The notes under the pieces: generated by a model
What the model saw: only the letters and a program-made list of their open reading frames with translations
Database searches by the model: none
What the model was told of the DNA's origin: nothing
Origin: Candidatus Electrothrix aarhusensis
Lineage (GTDB): Bacteria > Desulfobacterota > Desulfobulbia > Desulfobulbales > Desulfobulbaceae
Direction: 5' to 3'
Assembly (NCBI GenBank): GCA_004028505.1
Contig: MTKO01000034.1
Coordinates: forward strand, 1 to 64,000
Length of the DNA: 64,000 bases
Made by a program: the position numbers and the translations under genes
In this document: piece after piece, positions 1 to 9,043 of the stretch
How positions within the stretch are numbered: position 1 is the stretch's first letter
Layout of the letters: every line of letters begins with the position of its first letter

Positions 1-15
1 AGGAGGTGCAGCATC

Positions 16-2923
16 ATGAGCACATTATTTCGCATAGCACGCAAGGAATTCGGAGCCTTTTTTAGCTCTCCGGTTGCCTTTATCTTTCTCGGCACCTTTC
101 TTGCGACAACCCTTTTTATCTTCTTTTTGGGTGGAGACTTTTTTCTCCCGCAATATAACAGAACTCAGGGCCTTGTTTGAGTGGATGCCAATCCTGCTTA
201 TTTTCTTAGTCGCAGCCATCACCATGCGGATGTGGGCAGAAGAGCACCGGGCTGGCACCTTGGAATTCCTGCTGACCTCACCGGTACGACCGGTCACCTT
301 GGTTTTAGGGAAATTTATAGCCTGTCTGGTGCTAATTGCCCTGGCCCTAGCCTTGACCCTGCCTCTGGCCATTACCGTGAGTTTTCTCGGACCTCTGGAT
401 TGGGGCCCGGTGTTGGGTGGCTATCTTGCCTCGCTCTTTTTGGCAGCGGCCTATATTTCCATCGGCCTCTTTGTCAGCGTGAAATCGGAAAACCAGATCG
501 TCAGCCTGATCACCACCTCGCTGATCTGCGGTCTGCTTTACCTGATCGGTTCTGACACCCTGTCTGCTTTTTTCGGTAATAAGGGTTCAGAAATTCTCCA
601 GATGATGGGAAGCGGGTCCCGTTTTCACTCAATCACCCGAGGCGTGATTGATCTTCGCGATCTCTATTATTACGTCGGCATTATGGGTGTTTTTCTTTGC
701 CTCAATATCTACGGCTTGGAGAAAATTCGCTGGGCAGGCAACCCGGTCAACAAGAACCATCGGGCCTGGCAGCTGGCTTGTGGATTGCTCATTGCCAATT
801 TTCTGGCTGCAAATCTTTGGCTTTCTCCTCTAGGTGAGCTTCGCTCGGACATGACAGATGGTGATATCTACTCCATATCTGATGCCACTCGCAGCTATCT
901 GGGACAGATTCAAGAACCCCTGCTCATTCGAGGTTATTTTTCCGCCCAGACTCACCCACTGCTGGCCCCGCTGGTGCCTCGGCTCCGCGACCTGCTGGAA
1001 GAATACGCCATTGCTGGCAACAATAAGGTGCGGGTTGAATTTATTGATCCGGCAGATAACCCGGATCTGGAGCAGGAGGCTGGCCAGAAATACGGCATCC
1101 GGCCTGTGCCTTTTCAGACATCCAGCAAGTACCAGGCCTCGGTCACGAATTCCTATTTTGATATCCTGATCCGCTACGGTGATCAGTTCGAGACCTTAGG
1201 TTTTCGCGATCTCATCGAGATCAAGGCCCAGGATGAGCAAAACCTGGACGTGGAGCTGCGTAACCCGGAATATGACATCACCCGTGCCATTAAGAAAGTC
1301 CTGTACAGCTATCAGGCAGGTGGTGATCTGTTCAGCTCTATGAAGAAACCGGTTGAACTGACCGGCTATTTTTCCGTGGATGAGCGGCTGCCAAAGGAAC
1401 TGGTCACTTTAAAGGCCGATCTGCTGGATCTGTCCAAGGAGCTGGCAGCAGAGAGCAACGGTCGTTTCACCGCCGCAACTGTTGATCCAGAGGCGAACAA
1501 CGGCATCATCGCCGAGCAAATCAGTCAGGAATACGGTTTTCGGCCTATGGCTGCCAGCCTGTTTGATCAAAATTCCTTCTGGTTTTACATGATGCTGAAA
1601 AGCGGCGACCAGACCGTGGAGATCCCCTTGCCCAAGGATCTGAAAAAAGAAAGCCTGAAGCGGGCCATCGATGCAGGCTTGAAACGTTTTGCCACTGGCT
1701 TTACCAAGAACGTGGCCCTGAGTGTTCCTGAATCTAGGCCGCCTATGCCGCAATACGGAATTCCCGGAGGAAACGGTCCTAAGTTTGATGCCCTGCGCGA
1801 GTTGCTTTCCCAAGAACATACAGTTACGGATGCGGATTTATCCAAGGGACACGTTCCAGGCGAAGCAGATATCCTGATGCTGGCTGCCCCGGAAGAGCTT
1901 AATGAAAAGGCACTTTTTGCTGTGGATCAGTTTCTTATGCAGGGCGGGACAGTAATTCTGGCCGCCTCTCCCTATACGGTTGATCTCCAGAGACAGCTTT
2001 CCATGACCGAGAAGAAGACCGGTTTGGAAGACTGGCTGGAACATAACGGCATTACCTTGGAGAAGAAAATGGTGCTGGACCCGCAAAACAGCCCTTTTCC
2101 CGTGCCGGTGCAACGAAACTTGGGCGGTTTCATGATCCGGGAAACCAAACTGGTCAATTACCCCTATTTTGTTGATATTCGACCAGACGGCATGAACGAG
2201 GACAGCGGTGTCACTTCGGGCTTGCAGCAGCTCACCATGAACTGGCCTTCACCAATCACCATTGATCCAGAGAAAAACAAGGGCCGCAAGGTCACCCGGC
2301 TGCTGGAAAGCTCTGAAAAGAGCTGGGTTTCTTCATCTACTTCGATTCAGCCGGACTTCAAGACCCACGGCGATCTTGGTTTTGCTGTTGAAGGCGAGCA
2401 AGGACAGCAACTGCTGGCAGCGGCTATTGAGGGCGGTTTTACTTCCTATTTTACAGGAAAGCCTTCGCCGTTGCTGAAAAAGGATGAAGATGCAGCGGAA
2501 GCACCCATGAAAAAAGATGGCGAAGAAAAAGAAGAGCAGGTCATTAGCCGGCAATTGGATAAATCCCCAGACACGGCCAGAATCATCCTGTTCGGTTCAA
2601 ATAGCTTTCTCAGCGACACGGTGCTGAGTATCAGTTCCAGTGTGATGCGGACCAATTACCTCGGTCCGGTGCAGCTTGTCGCCAACACAGTCGATTGGTC
2701 TCTGGAGGATCGGGGTTTGCTCTCTATCCGGGGCAGAAGCCATTTTTCCCGTCCTCTTAACCCTATCACCAAGAATAAGCAGCTTTTCTGGGAATATCTC
2801 AACTATGGTCTTGTGCTGCTTGGGTTGGCAATCATCTGGCTGCTCCGACTCCGTATTCGCAAACGGGCAGAGGAACGTCAGCTTGCCTTTTTGCAACTTG
2901 AGACAGGGAGGGTATCATCATGA
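16..2923 (+). CDS. GldF/GldG-type ABC-2 permease fused to GldG auxiliary domain (apparent frameshift)
   Basis: The membrane part of an ABC-2 exporter (GldF-like) is fused to a GldG/ABC_transp_aux domain. The first about 240 residues carry the permease helices with the family motif MRMWAEEHRAGTLEFLL. A roughly 650-residue periplasmic-type domain follows, then a last TM helix (about 915-932) and a basic tail. I choose ATG 16 because a perfect Shine-Dalgarno AGGAGG lies at 1-6 and its product (MSTLFRIARKEFGAFFSSPV) matches the family N-terminus. That frame runs into a stop at 178-180. The rest of the protein is in the next frame (open from TTG 74), and the two join if one T is removed from the T6 run at 139-144. 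The ATPase gene is presumably upstream, outside the window. The stop overlaps the next start (ATGA). The substrate is unknown. Confidence 0.85.
139..144 (+). other. Frameshift site in the GldFG fusion (T6 run)
   Basis: Reading from ATG 16 gives ...FFLGGDFF and then nonsense. Dropping one T restores ...GGDFFSRNITELRALFEW, the expected family sequence. It is a sequencing indel or a real +1 lesion. Confidence 0.75.
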
Positions 2924-4386
2924 TGAAGGCAATAATCTATGCAGCCGCAGTCTTGCTTTTTCTCCAGATCGGGCTGACCGTGGCTGTGCATCAGCAACAG
3001 GCGGTTAATCTGGAATCCACGGCACCGGACTCAGCCTTTCTCTCCTTTACTCCCAAGAGTATAAGCTCTGTTCTTATCAATGGGCCGGAGAATGAGGAGC
3101 TAGTTCTGCAAAAGAGCGATAAGGGCTGGATAATGCCGGGTGCTTTTTCTGCGCCAGTGAGTAAAGGACAGGTCGATGGTCTGCTGCAAAAGCTGGCCGA
3201 TGCCCGTCAAGGTCTAGCTGTGGCCACCAGCACAGGGGCGGCCAAACGCTTTAAAACAACTGAGGATGACTTTGAACGCCACGTCACCCTGAAGCAGGGC
3301 GACACTGTTGTTGGAGAGTTCTACCTCGGCACCTCTGCCGGCATGCGTAACAGCCATGTCCGCAAGGCGGATCAGGATGCTGTGGTCAGCATCTCGGTGA
3401 GTAGCCATGAGGTTGATGTGGAGGCTGATAGCTGGCTGGATCGTACCTTGGCTGATTTGAGCAAAGATGATCTCAAAGCGGTTACCCTGGCTGATATTTC
3501 TTTGATCAAGAAAGAAGAGGGCAAAGAAAAGGTCTGGCTGCTGGACGGCGCAAGCAAAGAGGAAATCGAGAAGGACGAGGTGGATTCGCTGCTGAATAAG
3601 GTGACCGCCATCTCTGTGCAGTCGGTGCTTGATCCCGCAACATCAGCCGAGCTGCTTAAGGATCCGGCTGTCCAGTTCACTGTGACCAAGCAGGACGACA
3701 GCAAGGTGACCTATGCCTTTGCCAAGAATGATGACAAGAAGGATAACAAGGAGGAGGATTATTTTATCCTCAAAATGTCGAATAACGAACTCTACTTCAA
3801 GGTCGGCAAGTGGCTGGTCGATGATCTGACCGAAGCCAAGCGGGAAAAGCTGTTGGTTGGCTATGAGGAAAAGAAGGAAGAAATTCCGGCAGTTCAACCC
3901 GTCGCGCAGGAAGCACCGCTTGCTGATGTTCCAGATCAGGAGACAGAGCAGGCGGTTTTGCCTGATTTCCTTGCTGAAGAGGATGAAGAAGCAGTACCTG
4001 TGCAGGATGAGGATCTGAAGGATGAGCCTGTGCAGAATACAGAGGCTGCTGTGCAGGAACAGGTAGAGACAGAGGTAGAGGCGGAACCCGCCGCACCTGA
4101 AATCGAGGCGGAAGTACTTCCTGATGCACCGGCAGAAACGGTAGAGCAGGAAGCTGATGTGGCTCAAGACTCTGAACAGGAACCCCTTGAATCTGCTGCT
4201 GTGCAAGAGCAGGCCAAAGCTGCCGAACCCGAGCAGCAGGAGGTTCAGGCTGCTGAGCAAAACGCGGGACAGGAACAGATTCAGGAGGATGTCCAGCCTG
4301 TCAATGACCCTATGGATGATTCCGGTGTTGAGGAATCTTCGGAACAGAAGCAGGAGGCGATTCCTGTGGAAGAGGCTGCTGAATAG
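2920..4386 (+). CDS. DUF4340 domain protein with long acidic C-terminal tail
   Basis: The protein has 488 residues. An N-terminal TM/signal anchor (about 5-23) is followed by a DUF4340-type domain (about 40-310), a family regularly encoded directly after GldG-type genes. The last about 175 residues are a low-complexity Glu/Gln/Ala/Pro/Val-rich tail with almost no basic residues, which looks like an intrinsically disordered extension. ATG overlaps the upstream stop by 4 nt (ATGA), so translation is probably coupled and the product likely works with the exporter. The role of DUF4340 is not established; I infer a periplasmic, membrane-anchored accessory subunit. Confidence 0.8.
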   Translation: MMKAIIYAAAVLLFLQIGLTVAVHQQQAVNLESTAPDSAFLSFTPKSISSVLINGPENEELVLQKSDKGWIMPGAFSAPVSKGQVDGLLQKLADARQGLAVATSTGAAKRFKTTEDDFERHVTLKQGDTVVGEFYLGTSAGMRNSHVRKADQDAVVSISVSSHEVDVEADSWLDRTLADLSKDDLKAVTLADISLIKKEEGKEKVWLLDGASKEEIEKDEVDSLLNKVTAISVQSVLDPATSAELLKDPAVQFTVTKQDDSKVTYAFAKNDDKKDNKEEDYFILKMSNNELYFKVGKWLVDDLTEAKREKLLVGYEEKKEEIPAVQPVAQEAPLADVPDQETEQAVLPDFLAEEDEEAVPVQDEDLKDEPVQNTEAAVQEQVETEVEAEPAAPEIEAEVLPDAPAETVEQEADVAQDSEQEPLESAAVQEQAKAAEPEQQEVQAAEQNAGQEQIQEDVQPVNDPMDDSGVEESSEQKQEAIPVEEAAE

Positions 4387-4416
4387 CTGACAGGTTTCTG
4401 CATAATTGTTGCATAA

Positions 4417-4446
4417 GGTAGGGGCGTTTCACGAAACGCCCCTACC
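4417..4446 (+). repeat. Perfect 13-bp inverted repeat, GTAGGGGC-type hairpin
   Basis: GGTAGGGGCGTTT pairs perfectly with AAACGCCCCTACC around a 4-nt CACG loop. It lies 30 nt after the DUF4340 stop. It could end transcription, but no U-tract follows. A sequence with the same ends (GTAGGGGC/GCCCTTAC) occurs at 29237-29264, so I treat it as a dispersed palindromic repeat. Confidence 0.6.
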
Positions 4447-4508
4447 GTTTTCCGCCATTCCGTTTTCTCGCAGAACTTAAATTTCGAGTTCTGCGAGCCT
4501 CCTTGGAA

Positions 4509-4802
4509 TCATTTATCAAGATTCACAGGAGAACCATATCGCTTTTCCAACCTGTTTTCTGGTCGATTGTAATAATGCTCATTTTCTGTATGATTCGCTC
4601 CGTCCTGGCTGAAATAATTATTGACCCGACCCGGCATCTCTGTCACCGGTTCACTCATTATTAGCTCGTATCCTATGGAAAACGCGAGAACAACAATCAG
4701 GGTGAGAACTGATTTCTTTTTTCTATGCTCCTGGGGCAGCAGGACAAGGCCGACCACGACTGCAATCATGATCCACAAATGATACTCTACGAACAGCTCC
4801 AT
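4509..4802 (-). CDS. Small two-helix membrane protein, function unknown
   Basis: The product has 97 residues. Two hydrophobic helices (about 8-23 and 33-49) are separated by a short basic loop (EHRKKKS), followed by a hydrophilic, Asn/Glu-rich C-terminal half. A good Shine-Dalgarno (AAGGAG) lies about 8 nt upstream of the ATG on the minus strand, which supports translation. It is convergent with the DUF4340 gene. I recognise no family. Confidence 0.6.
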   Translation of the reverse strand: MELFVEYHLWIMIAVVVGLVLLPQEHRKKKSVLTLIVVLAFSIGYELIMSEPVTEMPGRVNNYFSQDGANHTENEHYYNRPENRLEKRYGSPVNLDK

Positions 4803-5134
4803 ACTCTTCTCCTTTTGGGTCGCTCCTTCTCGGGTTGACCTGTTTGACAGAAATTTGAAAAAATATCCAACATGAAAAAGCTACAAATTTCTTTTGGTAA
4901 AAATAACGAAAATATTCTTGAAAAGCAATTTGAGTTTGAGGCCAGCAGATAAAATAGTAGCTCTCCCCAGTCCGCATTTTCTCTCCTGTACAATCATTAA
5001 GTAATTTGCTATAGATAAGGTTATGAGGAGAAATATGCAGCTCCCACAGGATTGCTGGCGATAAAAAATTGTCAGCAAATCCTATCTAATATAGATTCTT
5101 ACAATATTTTTGGCTGTATTGTTGATTATTTTTT
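4803..5134. other. AT-rich divergent intergenic region
   Basis: This 332-nt, A/T-rich spacer separates the minus-strand small membrane gene from the plus-strand PHP gene, so promoters for both should lie here. I see no convincing -35/-10 pair, RNA gene or repeat. The short overlapping minus-strand ORFs have no ribosome site and look fortuitous. Confidence 0.4.
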
Positions 5135-5983
5135 ATGTGCGTTGAACTCCATACTCATTCTGTTTATTCCGACGGCACGGCCACTCCTACCGAGCTGATT
5201 CAAATGGCTGCGGACCGCAAGATTCAAGGTTTTTCTCTAACAGATCATGATACTGTTGAGGGTGTGCAAGAAGCAATGTGCCAGGGCCAAAAACTTGGCA
5301 TACCCGTTGTCAGTGGTATTGAGATCAGCGCCAGTCATCGTCAGTATTCATTACATATTCTCGGCTACGGTATTGATCCACATAATCAAGAGCTTCTCGA
5401 TTGGTTAGCCCGTCTGCAACAGGGACGGATTGAGCGCAATAGGAATATCTTGGAAAAATTAGCAAAAATGGGAATTTCTATTACTGACCAGGAACTGCAA
5501 CAGGTTTCTGGATGCGGCCAAGCTGGCCGACCTCATATTGCCAGATTGCTGAAAGAAAAGGGCTATGTAACTAATATGCAAAAGGCCTTTTCTTATTACC
5601 TGGGAAGAAACAAACCTGCATGGTGCAGCCGTTACACATCCGAATCCTCGGAAGCTATTGCAATTCTTCATCAAGCCGGAGGACTAGCCGTGCTTGCCCA
5701 TCCTGGAATAATTGATAAGAGTATGAAGGCCCAACCCATGCTTATCCAGGAATTAGTAGAAAGGGGGCTTGATGGTCTGGAGGTATTCTATCCCACCCAC
5801 AGTAGAAAAATGAAAAAACGTTTACAGGTTCTCGCGGAAAAATATACTTTGCTCTGTACCGGGGGGAGCGATTACCACGGCAGCCAGCATGGCAGGCTGT
5901 TTGCCGGAGAAGCTGGTGCTATCTGTCCGCCGGATTCAATAATGGTTGAACTCCTTGATCGATTGCAATATGTTCAGCAATGA
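5135..5983 (+). CDS. PHP-domain phosphoesterase (RNase AM / YciV-like)
   Basis: The protein has 282 residues and is a complete PHP metal-dependent phosphoesterase. It shows the N-terminal HxH motif (ELHTHSVYSDGT), LTDHDTVEG, HILGYG, AHPG and the C-terminal GGSDYHG metal ligands in the right order. Members of this subgroup are 5'-3' exoribonucleases or 3',5'-nucleoside bisphosphate phosphatases acting in the cytosol. The start is taken from family alignment (MxxELHTHS); no clear Shine-Dalgarno is present. The gene is monocistronic or leads into the regulator 108 nt downstream. The exact substrate cannot be told from sequence. Confidence 0.88.
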   Translation: MCVELHTHSVYSDGTATPTELIQMAADRKIQGFSLTDHDTVEGVQEAMCQGQKLGIPVVSGIEISASHRQYSLHILGYGIDPHNQELLDWLARLQQGRIERNRNILEKLAKMGISITDQELQQVSGCGQAGRPHIARLLKEKGYVTNMQKAFSYYLGRNKPAWCSRYTSESSEAIAILHQAGGLAVLAHPGIIDKSMKAQPMLIQELVERGLDGLEVFYPTHSRKMKKRLQVLAEKYTLLCTGGSDYHGSQHGRLFAGEAGAICPPDSIMVELLDRLQYVQQ

Positions 5984-6045
5984 GAGAATGTCGGAGAAGA
6001 AGATCCTGCACAAAAAGAGAAGAGATTAAGACGAGATTAAAAAGA

Positions 6046-6067
6046 GAAGGAGAACCCGTTCTCCTTC
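6046..6067 (+). repeat. 9-bp hairpin just before the NtrC-type regulator
   Basis: GAAGGAGAA pairs with TTCTCCTTC across a CCCG loop. It ends 24 nt before the regulator ATG. It has no U-tract, so it could be a leader structure or a weak terminator of the PHP gene. Confidence 0.4.
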
Positions 6068-6091
6068 CCTAACCCATACTTCAGAGCTACC

Positions 6092-7483
6092 ATGCATACT
6101 ATTCTTGTAGTTGATGACGAACCGAATTACCTGATTGTCCTTTCTGAACTGTTACGCGATGAAGGATACGAAGTTTTTACTGCGGACAGCGGACAGGCTG
6201 GCCTAAGAATGGCGAGAGAAAACGACCTGGATCTGGTTATAAGCGATATGAAGATGCCTGGCATGGACGGTATCGCTCTGCTGAGCAAGCTGAAAGAATT
6301 TAATCAGCGATTGCCGGTCATCCTGATCACTGCCTATGCCGAGGTCGGCAAAGCGGTTGAGGCTATGCATCTCGGTGCTTTCACGTACCTAGCCAAGCCC
6401 TTTTCCAATGAGGAGTTGCTGGCATCTGCCCGCAAGGCCGTGGAGCATTATGGCATGGTGCGGGAAATTAAACGCCTGCGCAGTGAAGCCACTTTTAAAT
6501 CGGGTTTTGGCGGCATGATCGGAAAAAATCCGAATATGCTGGTCGTCTATCGGCTCATCGAGAAGGTTGCCCCCACCCCTTCCTCTGTTCTTGTCACCGG
6601 TGAATCTGGAACAGGGAAGGAGCTGGTGGCTCGGGCTATTCATAACCTGAGCGAGCGCAGGGATGCACCATTTATCTCGGTGAACTGTGCTGCCCTTTCC
6701 GAGCATTTGCTGGAAAGCGAGTTATTCGGTCATGAAAAAGGAGCCTTTACCGATGCATCTGCAATGCGCAAGGGGCGCTTTGAGCTGGCTGACTCAGGCA
6801 CACTCTTTCTTGATGAGATAGGGGAAATGACTCCTGCCTTGCAGGCTAAGCTGCTGCGGGTACTCCAGGAGCGCTCTTTTGAACGGGTAGGAGGCAATAC
6901 CACTATTTCCATTGATGTTCGCATTCTCGCAGCAACCAATAAAGATCTGAAAGACGAGGTGGAGCAGGGGAATTTTCGAAACGATCTTTTTTATCGCCTC
7001 AATGTCATTCATATCCACATGCCGCCCCTGCGGGAACGACTCGATGATATCCCGGCCTTGGTGCATTATTTCCTCAAGAAAAACGGGGAACGACTCGGAC
7101 GGGAAAGGAACGAGATCTCTCCCGAGGCCATGCGTCTGCTTGTCACCCTGCCTTGGGAGGGGAATATCCGAGAGCTGGAAAACACCATTGAGCGGGCTGC
7201 TATTCTCTGTAATGAAGGCTGCATTGAGGGAGAGGATGTCCAACCGGATACCAGTCAGATGCCTGGTATACAGGAATGGAGTTCCGGCCTTGAACTGGGC
7301 CAGTTCATTCCAGAGGGCCTCAGTCTCTCCGAAGTTTTGAGCGGTATTGAAGAGAAATTGGTCCGTCAGGCCTTGGAAGAGGCCAATAATGTCCAGGCCA
7401 GAGCGGCTGAAAAGCTTGGTATTACCAAGAGCCTGCTGCAATATAAGATGAAAAAATATAATTTGCAGCGAAAAAAGAAATAA
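6092..7483 (+). CDS. Sigma-54-dependent NtrC-family response regulator
   Basis: The protein has 463 residues in the order receiver, AAA+ and Fis-type HTH. The receiver (about 3-118) has the acidic pair DDE, the phospho-acceptor in ISDMKMPGMDG and the conserved Lys in LAKPF. The AAA+ domain (about 145-375) has Walker A GESGTGKE, Walker B LFLDEIGE and the sigma-54 loop as GAFTDA rather than the commonest GAFTGA. The C-terminal helix-turn-helix (ARAAEKLGITKSLLQYKMKK) resembles Fis. It activates transcription with RNA polymerase sigma-54 once phosphorylated. No partner kinase is adjacent. It lies 6 nt before metF, so the two may be cotranscribed, but its targets are unknown. Confidence 0.93.
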   Translation: MHTILVVDDEPNYLIVLSELLRDEGYEVFTADSGQAGLRMARENDLDLVISDMKMPGMDGIALLSKLKEFNQRLPVILITAYAEVGKAVEAMHLGAFTYLAKPFSNEELLASARKAVEHYGMVREIKRLRSEATFKSGFGGMIGKNPNMLVVYRLIEKVAPTPSSVLVTGESGTGKELVARAIHNLSERRDAPFISVNCAALSEHLLESELFGHEKGAFTDASAMRKGRFELADSGTLFLDEIGEMTPALQAKLLRVLQERSFERVGGNTTISIDVRILAATNKDLKDEVEQGNFRNDLFYRLNVIHIHMPPLRERLDDIPALVHYFLKKNGERLGRERNEISPEAMRLLVTLPWEGNIRELENTIERAAILCNEGCIEGEDVQPDTSQMPGIQEWSSGLELGQFIPEGLSLSEVLSGIEEKLVRQALEEANNVQARAAEKLGITKSLLQYKMKKYNLQRKKK

Positions 7484-7489
7484 ATCCAA

Positions 7490-9001
7490 ATGCTCCGAAC
7501 TGCCCTGAACACCCCTGATGAATTCACAGTCACTTTTGAACTTGTACCACGCCAGGGGTTTAATCGTAAGCAGGTCGATCCGCTGCTGGATTTTGCACAA
7601 CAGGCAAAAGAGGACGGCAGGATCAAGGCGCTCTCTATCACGGATAATCCTGGAGGAAATCCAGCGCTGGCACCGGTGGCCATCGGTGCCGAGCTGATCA
7701 AAATAGGCATAGAGCCCCTTATCCATTTTTCCCTCAAGGATAAAAATCGTAATCAGATTGTTAGTCACATTTACCTCTATCAGCGTCTGCGTCTCCGTTC
7801 TCTGCTTGTTCTGGGCGGTGATTTTCCTCATCCCGGCTATTATGGACGGGGCAAACCTGTTTATGACCTGGATACCATTCAAGCCCTCCAGCTTCTTAAC
7901 GATATGGAGAACGGGCATTATCCAGATAATCAAAGCAAAAAAAACAAGTACCCCGCACCCAGTATTTTAACAGGGTGTGTGGTCTCTCCTTTCAAAGCCA
8001 GTGAAGCTGAACAGGTCTGGCAGTACGTCAAACTCCTCCATAAAATTAAAGCTGGGGCAGATTTTGTTATTACCCAGGTTGGCTTTGATATCTGCAAATT
8101 TGAAGAATTGACAGAATTTCTTCATGAGCAAGGGATAAAGATCCCCTTGCTTGCCAATATCTTTATCCCAACCTTACCTTTGGCTCGAGCCCTCTCTGCT
8201 GGCAAGATGCCCGGCATTTTGCTCTCTGAAAAACTGGTGCAACAGATGGAGGCTGAAGCCGCCGCTGGTGCGAACCGCGCCCGGCTTGATAGGGCTGCGT
8301 TCATGGTAAGCCGTTTAAAAAAATGCGGCTATCAAGGGGTTCATCTCGGTGGGGTCAATCTTCGGTTTAAGGATATCGCCTATCTGCTGGACAGGGTTGA
8401 ACAACTGGACAGAGAGGGGATCCCGGACAATGCACACTATGATTTTCCGATACCTGGAACTTGGTATTATTTTCAACATCATGTACCGGAAGACAAGGGG
8501 AAAAAAGCTGCTGAGCCAGCTGCTGAACCTCTGTCCCCAGGCACCCTTCTCAATACTACGTGGATGCATAGGCTTGGCCATAACCTGCTCCTTACAGATC
8601 AATATATCACTGGTCGACTCTTTGCCCGTTTCTGCCTGTTTTGCGCCAAGAGCAGCTACAGATTCAATATCCTGCTCTGGCTTGAGAAGACCGTAAAACG
8701 CCAAGTGTATAACTGCCAAATGTGTGGTGAATGCACACTCTCTCACACCGCTTTTCTCTGCCCGCAATGGCATTGCCCAAAAGGGCTTGTCAACGGTCCC
8801 TGTGGCGGCAGTAATCAGGGAAGATGTGAAGTCGATCCTGAGCGTTTTTGCTTTTGGGTACGGGTGTACAACCGTCTGGATAAACGGACCACGCTGGCCT
8901 CACTTGCCGCACCTCCTCATCTGCCACCGAAAGATTGGCACCGAGAAAAAACCTCGTCCTGGGTTAACTTTTTTTCTGCTCAGCAGAAAAAGCAGGATTA
9001 A
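7490..9001 (+). CDS. metF: Methylenetetrahydrofolate reductase with C-terminal MTHFR_C domain
   Basis: The protein has 503 residues. The N-terminal about 300 residues form the MetF flavoprotein barrel (FELVPRQGFNRKQVDP start, ITDNPGGNPAL). The C-terminal about 100 residues are a Cys-rich MTHFR_C domain (CQMCGEC, FLCPQWHCPKG, GPCGG) like that of MetV in acetogens, where it can bind zinc or Fe-S. The enzyme reduces methylene-THF to methyl-THF in the cytosol. The extra domain is typical of Wood-Ljungdahl organisms, where electrons may come from a partner other than NADH. The ATG lies 6 nt after the regulator stop and lacks a clear Shine-Dalgarno. A radical-SAM gene follows after 42 nt. Confidence 0.88.
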   Translation: MLRTALNTPDEFTVTFELVPRQGFNRKQVDPLLDFAQQAKEDGRIKALSITDNPGGNPALAPVAIGAELIKIGIEPLIHFSLKDKNRNQIVSHIYLYQRLRLRSLLVLGGDFPHPGYYGRGKPVYDLDTIQALQLLNDMENGHYPDNQSKKNKYPAPSILTGCVVSPFKASEAEQVWQYVKLLHKIKAGADFVITQVGFDICKFEELTEFLHEQGIKIPLLANIFIPTLPLARALSAGKMPGILLSEKLVQQMEAEAAAGANRARLDRAAFMVSRLKKCGYQGVHLGGVNLRFKDIAYLLDRVEQLDREGIPDNAHYDFPIPGTWYYFQHHVPEDKGKKAAEPAAEPLSPGTLLNTTWMHRLGHNLLLTDQYITGRLFARFCLFCAKSSYRFNILLWLEKTVKRQVYNCQMCGECTLSHTAFLCPQWHCPKGLVNGPCGGSNQGRCEVDPERFCFWVRVYNRLDKRTTLASLAAPPHLPPKDWHREKTSSWVNFFSAQQKKQD

Positions 9002-9043
9002 CCGCTTCCTTTCAGCGTCTCTGCTCTCCTACACAGCCTTGCC

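Noticed and set aside
3643-4260. 205-residue Leu/Phe-rich antisense ORF
   Set aside because: Mirror of the E/Q-rich tail of the DUF4340 gene; an artefact of codon bias.
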